This document shows, piece by piece, positions 52,321 through 63,999 of a DNA stretch of 64,000 bases. Location: assembly GCA_016808115.1 (NCBI GenBank), contig JAEQBH010001508.1, positions 496,001 to 560,000 on the forward strand, given 5' to 3'. The notes beneath the pieces were generated by a model, which was not told the origin of the DNA, did not search any database, and saw only the letters and a program-made list of their open reading frames with translations. The translations under genes and the position numbers were made by a program. How positions within the stretch are numbered: position 1 is the stretch's first letter; every line of letters begins with the position of its first letter. This stretch comes from Tetrastigma voinierianum (lineage: Eukaryota > Streptophyta > Magnoliopsida > Vitales > Vitaceae).

Positions 52321-52808
52321 TTAATGATCAAGACGAGGATTATGACCCACGGCTCCCCCAGTTGTCGAATTTGTCGCAAGTGGACGTGTCCTCATCAGTC
52401 ACCAGTCACCACCCCCCTCTGCCACCGGCCCCACCGGTTGTCCGGGGCAGTGCGGACATCTGACGAGGCCCAGTGGGCCAGCTCGGAACCCCAGTGCCAA
52501 CAGAGTAGGTGCTCGCAGTAACCGCTCCTAATGCCTGGCCTGGTCCAGCAGAGTAATGGGGCCATCTTCTGGTCTTTTCTTATGTCACCATTCGCTTCTC
52601 CATCTTCATCGTGGGGCTTCACAACTTCTCCACCTGAGGCAAACAGAACAGATACATCATTAATTAATGAATCAATAAAATGATAATACTTATTATAATG
52701 ACAATAAAAATGATACTTATTATACCCTTACCTTCTTGACAGTGGCTTTGGTTTTCTCCCAACCAATATTGGCTTAATGTTCGCGGCTTTTTCCTTCATA
52801 GCTTCCAT
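52321..52808 (-). pseudogene. LEA_1 (LEA4-5/D113-like) gene, copy 3, two exons
   Basis: The most complete LEA copy. Exon 1 (52,732-52,808) starts ATG and reads MEAMKEKAANI; one base out of frame it continues NIGWEKTKATVKK, as in LEA_1 proteins (MQSMKETASNIAAS then EKTKAT). The exon ends AAGAAG before GTAAGG. The intron is 52,634-52,731, ending TTTGCCTCAG. Exon 2 starts GTGGAGAAG (VEK, as in the family) and ends TTGGAVGHNPRLDH then TAA at 52,321-52,323. Damage: the exon 1 frame change, stops or shifts early in exon 2, and a deletion of most of the AEAEFRKQEA helix. Group-1 LEA proteins protect membranes and enzymes during seed desiccation and are usually ABA-induced; no ABRE is obvious just upstream. 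Confidence 0.72.
52634..52731 (-). other. Intron of LEA copy 3
   Basis: 98 bp, GTAAGG...CCTCAG on the minus strand and AT-rich. It sits between the KATVKK and VEK codons, the same place as the single intron of LEA4-5-type genes. Confidence 0.7.
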
Positions 52809-53676
52809 TTTCTGTCAATATCTTCCTCTTCCTCTCCCTCTCACTCAAAAACAGAGTTTAACTTTATCGTATCTCGTGTCGAGCCGTATCGTGTCGTAAC
52901 TTGTGATGATGTTTACAGGGACGGCCCTGAGCCTGAGATTGGCCAACAAATTCTGCCCAGTATCATACTCCATCAATGTACTGGGCCCAAAGCCCCAATT
53001 AACAATTCTAAATCGCGTGTAAGGAATAAGGATAGGATAATACTACAAATACAACCACTCAAAACATGAATTCGTCGAGTAAAAAATGTGACCACTGAGT
53101 GGGTTTGTTTTTCACGTATGAATAATGAATGTATGATCAATAAAATTCAAAAAAGAAAAATAAAATAAAATAGAAATAGTCAAATCATCTTTCTATGGAC
53201 ACCGAATTTGAACAAAAATTTTCGAGTAGGGTCCCAAATTAGGTTTTTTTTTATTTATTTTTTTAAATTAATTGAGAATCAAACCACCAAAGGTTTCACT
53301 CACGTTCACATACACATCAACAATATCATAGTTATTGGCTATGATATTTAATTTTATTTTATTTTTTTGTAGGAAGTGGGGTAGTCATAGATTTTGACAT
53401 TTAAAATTTTTTAAAGTTAAAACCGTAATCACTAACGACGGTATTAACTTAAAAAAACTTCCAATAAATGCATTATTTTGGATATTAGTTAGCTTTTCAA
53501 ACCATTTTGATAATTTTATTTTTAAAATTTGTATTAATTTGAGATAAGACTGAGATTTTTGTCTCTTTACCAACCTTTAGAAGTTAACCACTGACCTTTT
53601 TTCATTTTTTTATAATCTTCATATTTATAAATTTTAAAATATAATCTTAAATGGACCAAAATAGCACTCATACATA
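52809..53676. other. Upstream region of LEA copy 3
   Basis: Just upstream of the ATG the minus strand is GA-rich (GAGAGGGAGAGGAAGAGGAA), like a plant 5' leader. No clear TATA box is seen within 100 bp. Sequence around 52,915-53,000 (GGGACGGCCCTGAGCC) resembles a transposon edge. No gene is seen to 53,676. Confidence 0.45.
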
Positions 53677-54132
53677 TGTTGAAAAAAACAAATTAATTCC
53701 AAAGGAATGAATTACATTTATTCGAGGAATGAATGATATTCATTTCACTGCTCTATAAAATGAGTTTCTCATGTTCAAAGATGGTATCCATTATTCTTTT
53801 CTCAGTTCTTTGTGTGTTTAGAAGACGGACAGCCAGTTGCCTAAACGATGTTGGTACGATGATAAAGCCAATACGCTTTTAGTCAGTCAAGAACATCGCG
53901 CCAAGCCAGAGAGTCATTGTGACGTTGTTTTTATCTTACAGACAAACACCGATCTCGATAGTTCCGAGCTTGTGAGAGATTTCGCGAATTTGTTTTGGCG
54001 AGATCATTCACGAGACTCGCATCCCTCCCATCGTATTTCTCCTTACAAACCATATTTTTCCTATAATTTTATTTTTTAACTTTGTAATTTTTCATTTCTT
54101 TCATCATTTGTTTACGTGTATTTGAGAACAAG
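53677..54132. repeat. Diverged direct repeat, left copy (TRIM-like?)
   Basis: Shares with 54,539-54,976 the order CTATAAAATGAG / GGTATCCATTATTCTTTT / CAGTTCTTTGTGTGTTTA / ACAAACCATATTTTTC, at an offset of about 845 bp. It may be the left LTR of a small terminal-repeat element (TGTTGAAAA...GAGAACA), but no convincing PBS or target duplication is present. The open frame 53,837-54,079 inside it is not recognised. Confidence 0.5.
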
Positions 54133-54538
54133 CTCAGAGTGCTTTTAAAACGACCAAAGCAAGCTGTTATTGATCGTTGACTTTCACACGGCGCAATGTA
54201 AACCTACAAAGGTGTTTCACGCTCCGATGACCTACTAAGTATTTATCTCTATTAAACTCTTACGGTAATCAAAAGATATGTCCATGGCCAAAATAAACAT
54301 AAAAGCGTAACATAAACGTTAAGTACAAGATTCTACAGAAGATATGCCATCTACTACAATATTAAACAAAATCAATGGCATTATGTCCACCGCTTAGTTA
54401 GTAGAGTAAATATATTTCTACACAAGAGAAGGTCTGGGCGCTACGTTGATCCTGCCCTATGCAAAGTTTCAATAAATGAATCTACCATCAATCCGCTTTT
54501 TCGTAGCTATGATTTTGTCACACGTTATTCATATGAAT

Positions 54539-54976
54539 CGCTGAAAACAAATCCATTCCTCATTATAAGAATGGTACTCAGTATTCAATTGCCTTCCTCA
54601 GAAATGAGCTTTTCCTATTCAAAGAGGGTATCCATTTTTCTTTTCCCAGTTATTTGTGTGTTTAAAAGGTTGGATCAAGTTTTGTGTCCGAATGGCTGGC
54701 CAGATAAATACTGATAAGGCTCAAACATAGCCGCCTCATTTCGAATACATCGCTGCTTGCAAGGTTACTCAGGACAATGCTTTATCCCGAGAGACAGACG
54801 TCATCTGATACTGAGTGACCTCACGGTGAGAGACTCACATGCTTTTAATAAATCACGACTCCCTCGCAAGATTCTCCATCTTATTTCTCATGACAAACCA
54901 TATTTTTCATGTAATTTTCTTTGCTTTCTTAGTAATTTGTCATTTCTCTGCAATTTTGTTTCCTTGTATTTATAAA
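54539..54976. repeat. Diverged direct repeat, right copy
   Basis: Partner of 53,677-54,132. The intervening 0.4 kb (54,133-54,538) shows no coding signal. Confidence 0.5.
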
Positions 54977-55089
54977 CAAAAACAGAACATGTCATTCTCA
55001 TAAACCTTAATTATTCGAGTGTTTCAATTCCGAATTAAGAAAGTTCTATAAGCTCAAAGAAAATATATACATACTAAAAAGAAAAAGAA

Positions 55090-55094
<5 letters not shown>

Positions 55095-55149
<55 letters not shown>
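55095..55149. repeat. (TA)n microsatellite
   Basis: About 55 bp of pure TA. Confidence 0.95.
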
Positions 55150-55151
<2 letters not shown>

Positions 55152-58100
55152 ACAAATAATTCTACCATGTTGGATCCTATTTGCCGACAAAACCCAAGCA
55201 ATAAAAAAAGATTTTTAACTTCATGGGTTGTACACTTGTACTAACATCTTATGCTATAATATCAATGGTGCGTTGGTTGGTAAGAGGAAAAAACGAGTCG
55301 AAGCCTTCATGTTTAAGCTTTGAATTCAAACTCATTATAACATAGTCTAATGCAAGCTATTGACTTATGCTTGGACCTGATTATGTGATTACGATATTTT
55401 TATATTTTTTATTGCAGATTTAGACAATGTGATAAAAAACAAGATACTTGAAATTAAAAATAAGCCTTGCGTGCTCTTCCAAGACAACTAGTTTATTTAT
55501 TTAAAATATATATATAATATTATTATTTCAAACTACTAATGCATTCAATAAAAAACACGTAGCTAAAAAACAAATAATAAAATCAACTAAAAACTTTAAA
55601 GAATAAAACAATATTCAAATTAATAGAATAATGAATCGTTACAAAGCCTACATATTTGATAATTTTATCACAATTAAAACACCTATGACTTTAGTTCTAT
55701 AATACATTGACAACCATAATTTGATATGTTGTTTTTATCCACACATCACAACAAGACATCATCGTATTAATATAGTACAAATCACACATTACAATAAAAA
55801 GGCAAAAACACGAAAAACAAATTAAAAATTCAGATATGTGTGAGAGAACCATTTTATTAAGATAAAAAAAATAGAAAAAGATATAGATGAGTGATTTCAG
55901 ATCATAAATGATTAAAAAAAATCATTATTTCTTACTTTAAAAAAAGGACTAGAAAAGAAAAAAATGAAAGAAAATAAGACAACTAAGGTTCTATTTGGGC
56001 TTAGCACAAAGACGACTAGTTTAATATTATTATTATTATTATTATTATAATAGTATATTTGAATAATATACTCAACAAATTGATTATTGTAGTTCAAAAA
56101 TAGCCCATTCAAGATGAGCATTGGCAAGAAACCTAATATCATTTGTAGTGTCTTCCGTAAGTCGAAGCTCTTTGATCAATTTGAACACGCAAATAAGTTA
56201 CTCTAGATAGTAAATTTTAGTTTTCTTTCATGTTGATGCAACTATCAAACTTTGACTAATACTTCAGGGCGGATCCAATTTAGGATTAGGGGCTGGCAAT
56301 CAGATTAGGTGAAGTTCCCTGTTATTCTTTTTTAAATTGCCCTATAATTTTTTTTCGAGAGGTATGTTTGATTCATGTTTATGTTTCGGAAAACTATTAT
56401 TGGGAATAGTTTTAGAAAATTATATGAATTTAATATTTTTGTATTTCCATGAAAATAGAACTTTTTTATTTATTTATAAATTTAATGTTTTTCTATGTAC
56501 CTCATGTTTTCTAGAACATAAAAAATTTAGGAATGAGCCTATTTGTTTGCTGTTTTTGAAATATATTTTTTGTTTTAAAAAACAAGGAGAGAAAACAAAT
56601 ATAAAAAACATGTTTGACTTTTGGTTTTTTTTTTGAAACATTAAAAATAATTAAATTAATAATAAAGAAGAATGTTCAAAGAACACATTTTTTTTGTGGT
56701 CTTTATGTTTTCAAAAATTATTATCAAAAACTATTTTTTAAAATAGGCCCGTAGAACCTTTTTTGTTCATATTTTTTTAAAATTGTTTTATGTTTTAAAA
56801 ACAAAGAATAAAGAAAAAGGGAAGAACACTATCATCTACACTATTTTCTATTATAAAAAAAATGAAAACAAGAGCACATTTAATTCCTAATTTTAAAATT
56901 AGGAACTTATAGCTCATTTAATTCCTATTTTTGAAAACAATTTGTTTCTTAAAAACTAACATGAAAATTACGAGATTTGATTCCCAATTTAAAAACAGCA
57001 GATTGATTCCTAGTTTATTTTTTTTATTTTTTTATTTTTTATTTTGAGAGAATTAAAAGAACATAAAAATATTAAATTAAAATAATGCTATCAATTTTTA
57101 AACAAAAATAATATCAAGTTTTCAAAAACTATTCTTAAAAACAATTTTGAAAAATAGGACCTAAACAAATTGTAAAAGAAAACCTTATTCTCAGTAAAAG
57201 AAACCGTTTTCAAAAAGGGGCAAACAAAGAAACCCTAAATTATTTTCTTTTTAAAATTTCCCTAATTCAAACCCGGCATTCTTGCCCCCAAATTCTCCTA
57301 TGTATGTCGCTGAAGTAACCCTGCCATACTCCCAAGAAAAGTTCCAATGACCTCCAACAAAAAGATATCTAATCGAAACAGATGGGTGGATAGAGAATAC
57401 CTAGGGACATGAGACAACTCTCTCAAAGGAACTCAAACAAAACTTGTGACACAAGTGGGTAGTTAGAGAATACGACGACTCTCTCTAAGGAACTTGTTGT
57501 CTCTTTAAAGAACTCGATGAAACCAACATAGATGGGTAGATAGAGGAGTTTTGGATTAAAATAATAATTAAAAAAAATTACAAAAAAAATTTATTTTTGA
57601 AACTATTGCCCAATCTTATTCGTCGCCACGTAGGCTTCATTAACTAAGCAAAGGACAAACGCCCTCAACCTGCTTTATAATACATTTTAGGCTAAATGCT
57701 CGTTGTCCCTCAACGACTTTTTTTATTTTTTTTTTAAATGATAATGCCGTTGTTGGTAACAACGGTATTTACTATATTATTTCAAATTGTTGAATTAATA
57801 AAAAATCAAATACAAATTATTAAAATTAATGATATCCTACTCGATTCACCTATAGATACCATTTACTCACCCTTAAATAAATTGCTTTATTGCTTTGGTA
57901 CATTTATTATAATAATAATAATAAAATTAAAGTCACAGTAATTTAAAAAAGATAAATATGAAAACAATTTAAAAAGAATAATATAAAATAAAAAGGAAAG
58001 TATAATTTAAAATAATTAAAAAACTCATATTCTAAAAATATTACTTATCTCGCATTAAAACAATTTTTTTATATTCGATATTAATAATTAAAAAAATTAT

Positions 58101-59755
58101 TTATCTTTGAAATTATATTAAGTCATTTTTTATTTTATATTATTCTTTTAAATTGTTTTTTCATATTTATCTTGATAATAATTTTAAATTACTATCACTT
58201 TAATTTTATTAATTTTATATTTATCTTTAAATATTTAAAATAATAAAACTTATTTAAAAAAATTATTATTATATTTGGACACTCAACTTATTTAAAATTA
58301 TTGAAATGAGAATAATGAAGTTATAAGATTTGATAAATTAATGGGTTCGAACAAATATTTTATTACCATTATATTTATTAAAAAACAAAATTATTAATAT
58401 AATTTACGAAAATTTTAACTTCAATATATTATCACCGTGATTAATAAAATATTTTAAAAGCCGCACTTTTTTAAATATACTTAGAAAATAGCCCTGACAA
58501 AAATAAGATCAATATATATTGTTACTTATATTTCTTCTATTAAGAGTCTTTAATCCATATCTAGTGCAACATGCCTTTGAAGTTTATAAAGAAGCAAACA
58601 CACCTGATTCTGTTACAATACAGAAGAGCAAAATAATTGGTTTTAAATAGTATAAGTGTAAAAATGACAAAAAAAAAAAAAAAAATTTAAAAATGGGTCT
58701 TAGTTGAAGGGAAAAAATGGGGTTTTTCCTATATGTATGGCTTATTTAAAAAATAATATCTAAAATACGATGTTTAAAAAATAGCTTCCACTGGAGCAAG
58801 CCACGACAGGAAGACAGAGTTAAAAATCGTTGGTTAATAAACAATTTCTTTAATATCGTCTTTTGAAAATAAGATTTTTCAATCTAGAATCGTTTCAAAA
58901 GACGATCACCAGTAGAGTCGATTTATCACTCACAAAGATGATTAATATTGCCAATTTTATTTGTTCATTTGATAATAAATTATTATATTATAATTTGAAT
59001 GATAAAAGATTATGTTATGTTATAATTAATATGTTGATTAATATCATTTGAATTATGTTTTTATCGTAATACTAAACAGTTTAATATAATATTCTCAAAT
59101 TATTCTCGAAAATAATTATTTTAAATTACAGTTATTATTATAAATATAATTTTATATTTATCTTTATATTTTTAATATTTTAATGATACATCATTTTATT
59201 TCTAATTAAAGAATAAAAAATATATAGCATATATACAATGATATAATAATTTTAAATATATATTATTTCAATATATATATATATATATTATAAATTTAAT
59301 TTGTTTTCTTATATAAAATAATTATTTCAATTATGATATAGTATTTATAAATAGTAATATTTAAAAAAAAATAACTATTTGAATTTAAAAATACATATTT
59401 ACAAATGAGATATTAATATAAAAATATGAATATTTGATCGTTATTTCTCATTGTTTTTTCTACTTAACGATTAAAACAATCATATTTAATTTATATCCAT
59501 ATTCACAGAAAACTCATAACTTTTCCTAAACTCGCTAGGCATCACACTTAAAACAAGTGATTCGACAAGAACGAACAACATTTTTCCAATTCTCACAAAT
59601 AAAGGCCAATGTAAGCATTTAATTTTCTTACCATCTAAAAGATCAAACGGTTCAACTCCACCAATGGTTGCATTCTACATTTAAAGAGATTTTCAACCCA
59701 TTGACCCTCAAACTTCAAATCCAAGTTAAACGAAGAAGAGGACTTCGATTATTGA
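55150..59755. other. AT-rich region without recognisable gene
   Basis: Only short frames without similarity. Contains (ATT)n at 56,024-56,050, a perfect 22-bp palindrome at 56,884-56,905, a degenerate 75-bp-period repeat at 57,381-57,552 (GATGGGTGGATAGAGAATAC), a palindrome CCGTTGTTGGTAACAACGG at 57,747-57,765 and a hairpin at 58,855-58,906. Confidence 0.6.
58855..58906. repeat. Perfect 14-bp inverted repeat
   Basis: ATCGTCTTTTGAAA at 58,855-58,868 and its exact complement TTTCAAAAGACGAT at 58,893-58,906, with a 24-bp loop. Confidence 0.85.
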
Positions 59756-59855
59756 GAAGAAAACAATTGTCGACCAAATTTATCATGCATACGTAAATTT
59801 GTCATGATAAATTTCTGTGTGTCGCAACAAATTTGGTCAGAAACTTGTTTTCTTC
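59756..59855. repeat. 100-bp imperfect fold-back
   Basis: Outer arms GAAGAAAAC (59,756-59,764) and GTTTTCTTC (59,847-59,855), middle arms GACCAAATTT and AAATTTGGTC, inner arms AAATTTATCATG and CATGATAAATTT. All three nest in the right order, so the segment can form one long hairpin. Confidence 0.75.
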
Positions 59856-59984
59856 TACAACTCGTTTCAGAAGGTGGATGTAAAGATAATGATGGGATGA
59901 CATGTGGAGCTTTAAGTCTCGACTTTATGTGTGTAAGTCTCTCGTGGGCTTCTTGTGAAGGGGCTCAACTACTATATAAATCCA

Positions 59985-61095
59985 CCCATTAGCGTAAGTG
60001 CACACACGATCGAAGCTGCATAGCCTAAGGATAAGTCAAGGTCGTCCCACAAGGAGTTTAAAATAACTACCGAACCAATAAATTTAATATGATTTAGATC
60101 TATCGCCCATACATGATTCTCTAAGGAATTTTACTAAAGACAACTAAGGTGTATTCTTTCTAATTAATTAAATATCTAGGGTTTTGACTTCACCCAATCA
60201 CGATTGATGGATATTTAAAAACTCATACTCATTAATAACACATAATAAGGCACATCGCCGCATCATCACGGCTCTAGAGCAGACATAGTTGATATTTTGT
60301 ATGCATCAATCTCTCTCTATATCGAAAGCAATCTATCCTAATAGCCGGGTCAGATGCATCTCCGCTCAAACCCTAAGACTATCGGATGCATTACTAGCAA
60401 TCCTTTGTTACCACATATAAAATCATGGTATTCTACTCTAATTGATTATACGATCTTATCTGTCCCTAGAGTTTACTTCATCTCGATCTCAAAACCCTAG
60501 CTTCAGCATACCTTATTATTGATCAAGTACAAGTATGAATTTCAAATGTAGATAAGACATTCACAATTGCAAGAAATAAACTCGAATATATAAAATTAAT
60601 GCTAATCCATCAATCCGAGATTAGGTTACATCAAAACCTCTAGCCTAATGAGTTGTTCATTATCGATAAATAATACATCATGCTCAGAAGATCCATACAA
60701 ATTACAATAAGAAAGACAGGGAAAGAGTGAATCAAACAAAGGAACCATGCCTCGACAGTGGTCTTCACCTCCTCTCCTCTTTACGTCCCGCACGCCGTCC
60801 CTCCTCCCCCGATTCTCTCGATTTTCGCTTATTCTTAAAATTGGCAACATATCTCAGTGACGCTGCGGACGTTGAAACGCAGTGACGCTGATAAGTGAAG
60901 ATCGGGTCAAATCGCCGGCTTAACCTCTCAACGTCATGACATGCGAACATATCGACGTTGGAGCATTATTTTTTATTCCTCCATCTTCAAGTCTCCAACT
61001 GCACCATTTTACCTGAAATATCAAAGAGAGAACCAAATATTATGTATGGAGCAAGAACTCCACCTATTTAAGTACAAACTAGAACGTAAACACAC
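59985..61095 (-). mobile_element. Diverged Athila-like solo LTR (likely)
   Basis: The layout parallels the Athila-2 LTR: AGTGCACACACGATCG then AGGTCGTCCCACAAGGAG, a CTAGGGTTTTGACTTCACCC segment, and near the far end a cluster of ACGTT/ACGCTG words (60,855-60,960) where Athila-2 has CGTCGCGACG. No partner LTR or internal domain lies within the window. Confidence 0.45.
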
Positions 61096-61170
61096 TAAAA
61101 CACTAGTTTATAAATGAAAGTGTTTGACCACTCAATATGGAAGGTACGCGTATGTCCGCGGGACATAAAG

Positions 61171-61275
61171 CATCTGGGTGATGGGTAAGTATGGGGCGTA
61201 TGGAAGTATTCAAGATGGTAAGTAAGGGGACGTATGGAAGCATCTGGGTGATGGGTAAGTACAGGGGGTATGAGT
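61171..61275. repeat. 35-bp degenerate tandem repeat
   Basis: CATCTGGGTGATGGGTAAGT at 61,171 and 61,241 (period 70), with a half-period variant between them. Lies just 3' of the PMD pseudogene tail. Confidence 0.75.
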
Positions 61276-61329
61276 AATCCGTGCAACATGGGGAGTGATT
61301 ATTAATGGTGGCAATGTCAGCTGAGGTGT

Positions 61330-63478
61330 ACCACGACCTCCCTCACCATCTTGACCACAACCTCGCCAACCATCTTGACCATGATCTCGCCCACCATCTT
61401 GACCATGACCTCGCCTATCATCAACCTCGCCGATCAACTCTCACTCTCCCTTTACCTCGAATGGGTTGCATATGAACTGGAGTAGATGACACCAGAGGTC
61501 TAATGGATGATCCATGTGAAGTAGATGCAACATTATCGTGTCTAACGATGCGATGCTCCTCTCTGATCTAGAGTAACACTGATCTAGCAATATGATGTAA
61601 GTCGTACACTAATCCTGTGGTAGTCCCACGTGATCGACTAGCTATGTCAGCCAGGGCAGAGATCTAAAAAAACCAACCAAACAATTATAAATACATAATC
61701 AAATGATTCAAATTTGAAAAACACTTTAGAATCACAAGACTCTAACTTACCAAAATCTTAGTAGTATCGACTGTAATATGGTACCTCATATCATCCCTAC
61801 GGAGTGGTGGTATCATAAAACGTCGTGTAATACGACGATATCACTGCATATATGGATCATGAAAATCCATAATACCCGCCTATCAAAAGTAGTTGATGAT
61901 CCCGTCTCGCCACGTATTCCATAAGGTCAGATTTCCATAAGGCGACGATCAAGCATGATACGCCGCCCACCTCCCCGGCCGTCCCACGTGTATCCACTCT
62001 ATGTAGCTATCGCTCATAAGATCAAGATGCGGGAGGTATCTCCCTATAGCCCAACCGGGCGCAAGACTCACTCTAGACAATGCCACTCAACAGTCCCAAA
62101 ACATATAGCAAAGTGACATTGTCCCGGCCGCATCTCCCGACGTTTGGGCTGCGTATATGTGTCTAGTCAACCTACTTCGACGTATAGTCGCTTATAAGAC
62201 CAACACATTTACATTTTACGTCAATAACGTTGATGTGAATATGAATCAAATTACTATAGAACCATCTACATTTACATATACCATTACCTGATAAATAGTT
62301 TGTGCATCTAACTCCGATCTCAAGATAGAGGAGGCCACGTCAGACGGGTTATGCACCGCAGCGTACTCTCCACCTACACTTAATGGAAGACGGTTGCTCA
62401 CCGTGAGCCTCACCAGAATCCATCGTGGACAATTCTCGCCACGTTGCTATCGATTTATTATCCGCTTGGCTATCATGTGGGCATGAGCGACTGGAGGTAC
62501 TGGATGTGCTGCTAGTTGCCCAAAATCGGGTCGCCCCATGTGAAGTATCTCCCAATACCAGAGTAGAATAAAAAATAAACAAAAAGTAAGCAAACTAATG
62601 ATGTGTTGTGTATATGAATGTGTATGTAATAAAATAAAGTTATGGATACCTGTAATAGTGTAATACAACCGCTAATACCGCCTACAACTCAAGCTAGCTT
62701 GGCATAACTCTCCGTATAACTATGCTAGTATTGCACTACCCCAACTATACGACGCAGTCTGCGTCAAATTTCATAGCAGTGAGAGAAAGCACAGATGGAC
62801 ATGCACTCCTTTCTTGTCCACGAACAAGAAGGATCCCATCGTTAAGATTTAAACCACGCGCATTCGCCTAAAGTGATCTCATCCGCGCCGTGCCGGGTGG
62901 ATAATTGGTCACATAACCACAGTATGGAGATAGCGGCTCCTTTGAGACAATCAACGGGTGGGATGACATCGAGTAGCTCCTTGACACAACTCCGCCACAT
63001 CGAACGCACATGTCCCAGTGACTGTTGGTCCATGGATACAAAGCCCGAGGATGATAGTAACATCCTATAACGTGATCGTCATCTTTCTGATGGGTACATG
63101 AAACGTGTGTGTCTCAAGCTGCCATCTCTTAATGAGATTAGTGATGAGTGGCCAATCGATCATGATGTAGCCCATGTAATATATATCATAGAATCCCGAG
63201 CGGATCACGTATGGACGAATAAGTAGATCCATCCTCCACATATTGATGAAGGCTTTCATCTGCTGACGAGGGTGGAGTACCTTTTGGAACTACAAGTAAT
63301 GAAGAAATCAATTTTAAAATTGATTATATATACATTACACCAACGATATGTAATAGTAGTTGATATTTAATAAAATACATACCTGCTTCGTATCTACTAA
63401 ATGCGACCTATGTCTGTCTTGCAATACCAAGATAGATGGATTTGAAGGATCTGCATCATGAAGCCCTTTGAACGCCAT
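61330..63478 (-). pseudogene. Plant mobile domain (MAIN-LIKE) pseudogene, about 5 exons
   Basis: Exon 1 (63,383-63,478) reads ...SILVLQDRHRSHLVDTKQ and ends at a GT donor. Exon 2 (62,650-63,289) has SGFYDIYYMGYIMIDWPLI and WQLETHTFHVPIRKMTITL, then TAG where the family has Gln, then DVTIILGLCIHGPTVTG; after a frame change it continues ELLDVIPPVDCLKGAAISI and YSWGSAILA. Exon 3 (about 62,288-62,570) has LHMGRPDFGQLAAHPVPPV; its acceptor AG is lost. Exon 4 (ending 61,751) has DPYMQ-YRRITRRFMIPPL. Exon 5 (from 61,663) ends in a Gly/Arg/Asp-rich tail. These are the conserved blocks of the plant mobile domain (MAIN, MAIL1 and PP7-long-form homologues), which occurs both in host nuclear genes and in MULE or gypsy transposons. 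Several stops make this a pseudogene, allowing for indel error. Confidence 0.8.
61332..61427 (-). repeat. 24-bp minisatellite coding for GQDG repeats
   Basis: Nearly four 24-bp units (for example CATGACCTCGCCTATCATC) starting at 61,332, 61,356, 61,380 and 61,404. Read on the minus strand they give RGHGQDGG, RDHGQDGW, RGCGQDGE, a charged tail like that of many PMD proteins. Confidence 0.8.
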
Positions 63479-63751
63479 ATCTGTAACAGATAACACAAAG
63501 ACACTATAATTATTAACAAAAAACTTTGAGATACTAGTATTATAGTCATGAATGCAATTATTAAGGCAATGAACAAAAAAAAAACCATGTACAAGAATGA
63601 TGTCTCTTTTACTTAAATAAGGTACACTAGTATTTTATAATCCAAAAAATAAACATTCGTACATAAGTATTATACAAAACAATTACAAACATGATAGGCA
63701 AATTGTCTTACCTTAAAAAAAAATTGAGTTACATCACATTTTTCGTTGAAC

Positions 63752-63999
63752 TTAATTCCTATTCTTACAAGAGTAGCGATGATGACCCGATTGTTTGCAC
63801 AACCCACATGTGATAGTAGTTTTCCCCTCCCTAACGTCCATTTCATAACGCAACGGTTGATTTAACGTCCACTCGCCGAGATTCTGCAGATGCTTTCACC
63901 CATGGAGTCCAATCACTTGAAATAACATTATCAAAGTTTTCCACATTTTCCAATTGAGGTGATGGTGTTAAGTGATACTGAATAGGGGATGACTCATCT
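63752..63999 (-). pseudogene. CCHC zinc-knuckle C-terminus, probable transposase end
   Basis: The minus-strand frame EWTLNQPLRYEMDVREGKTT is followed by ITCGLCKQSGHHRYSCKNRN and a TAA at 63,752-63,754. The knuckle is perfect C-x2-C-x4-H-x4-C. A single knuckle at the extreme C-terminus is typical of MuDR/MULE transposases, although gag-like proteins share the motif and the frame breaks near 63,890. It lies 274 bp upstream of the PMD pseudogene on the same strand, an arrangement expected if both belong to one MULE. The rest of the gene lies outside the window. Confidence 0.5.

Noticed and set aside
53837..54079. 80-residue frame beginning MPKRCWYDDK as a small gene
   Set aside because: Lies within a diverged direct repeat whose other copy does not keep the frame, and no similarity is recognised.
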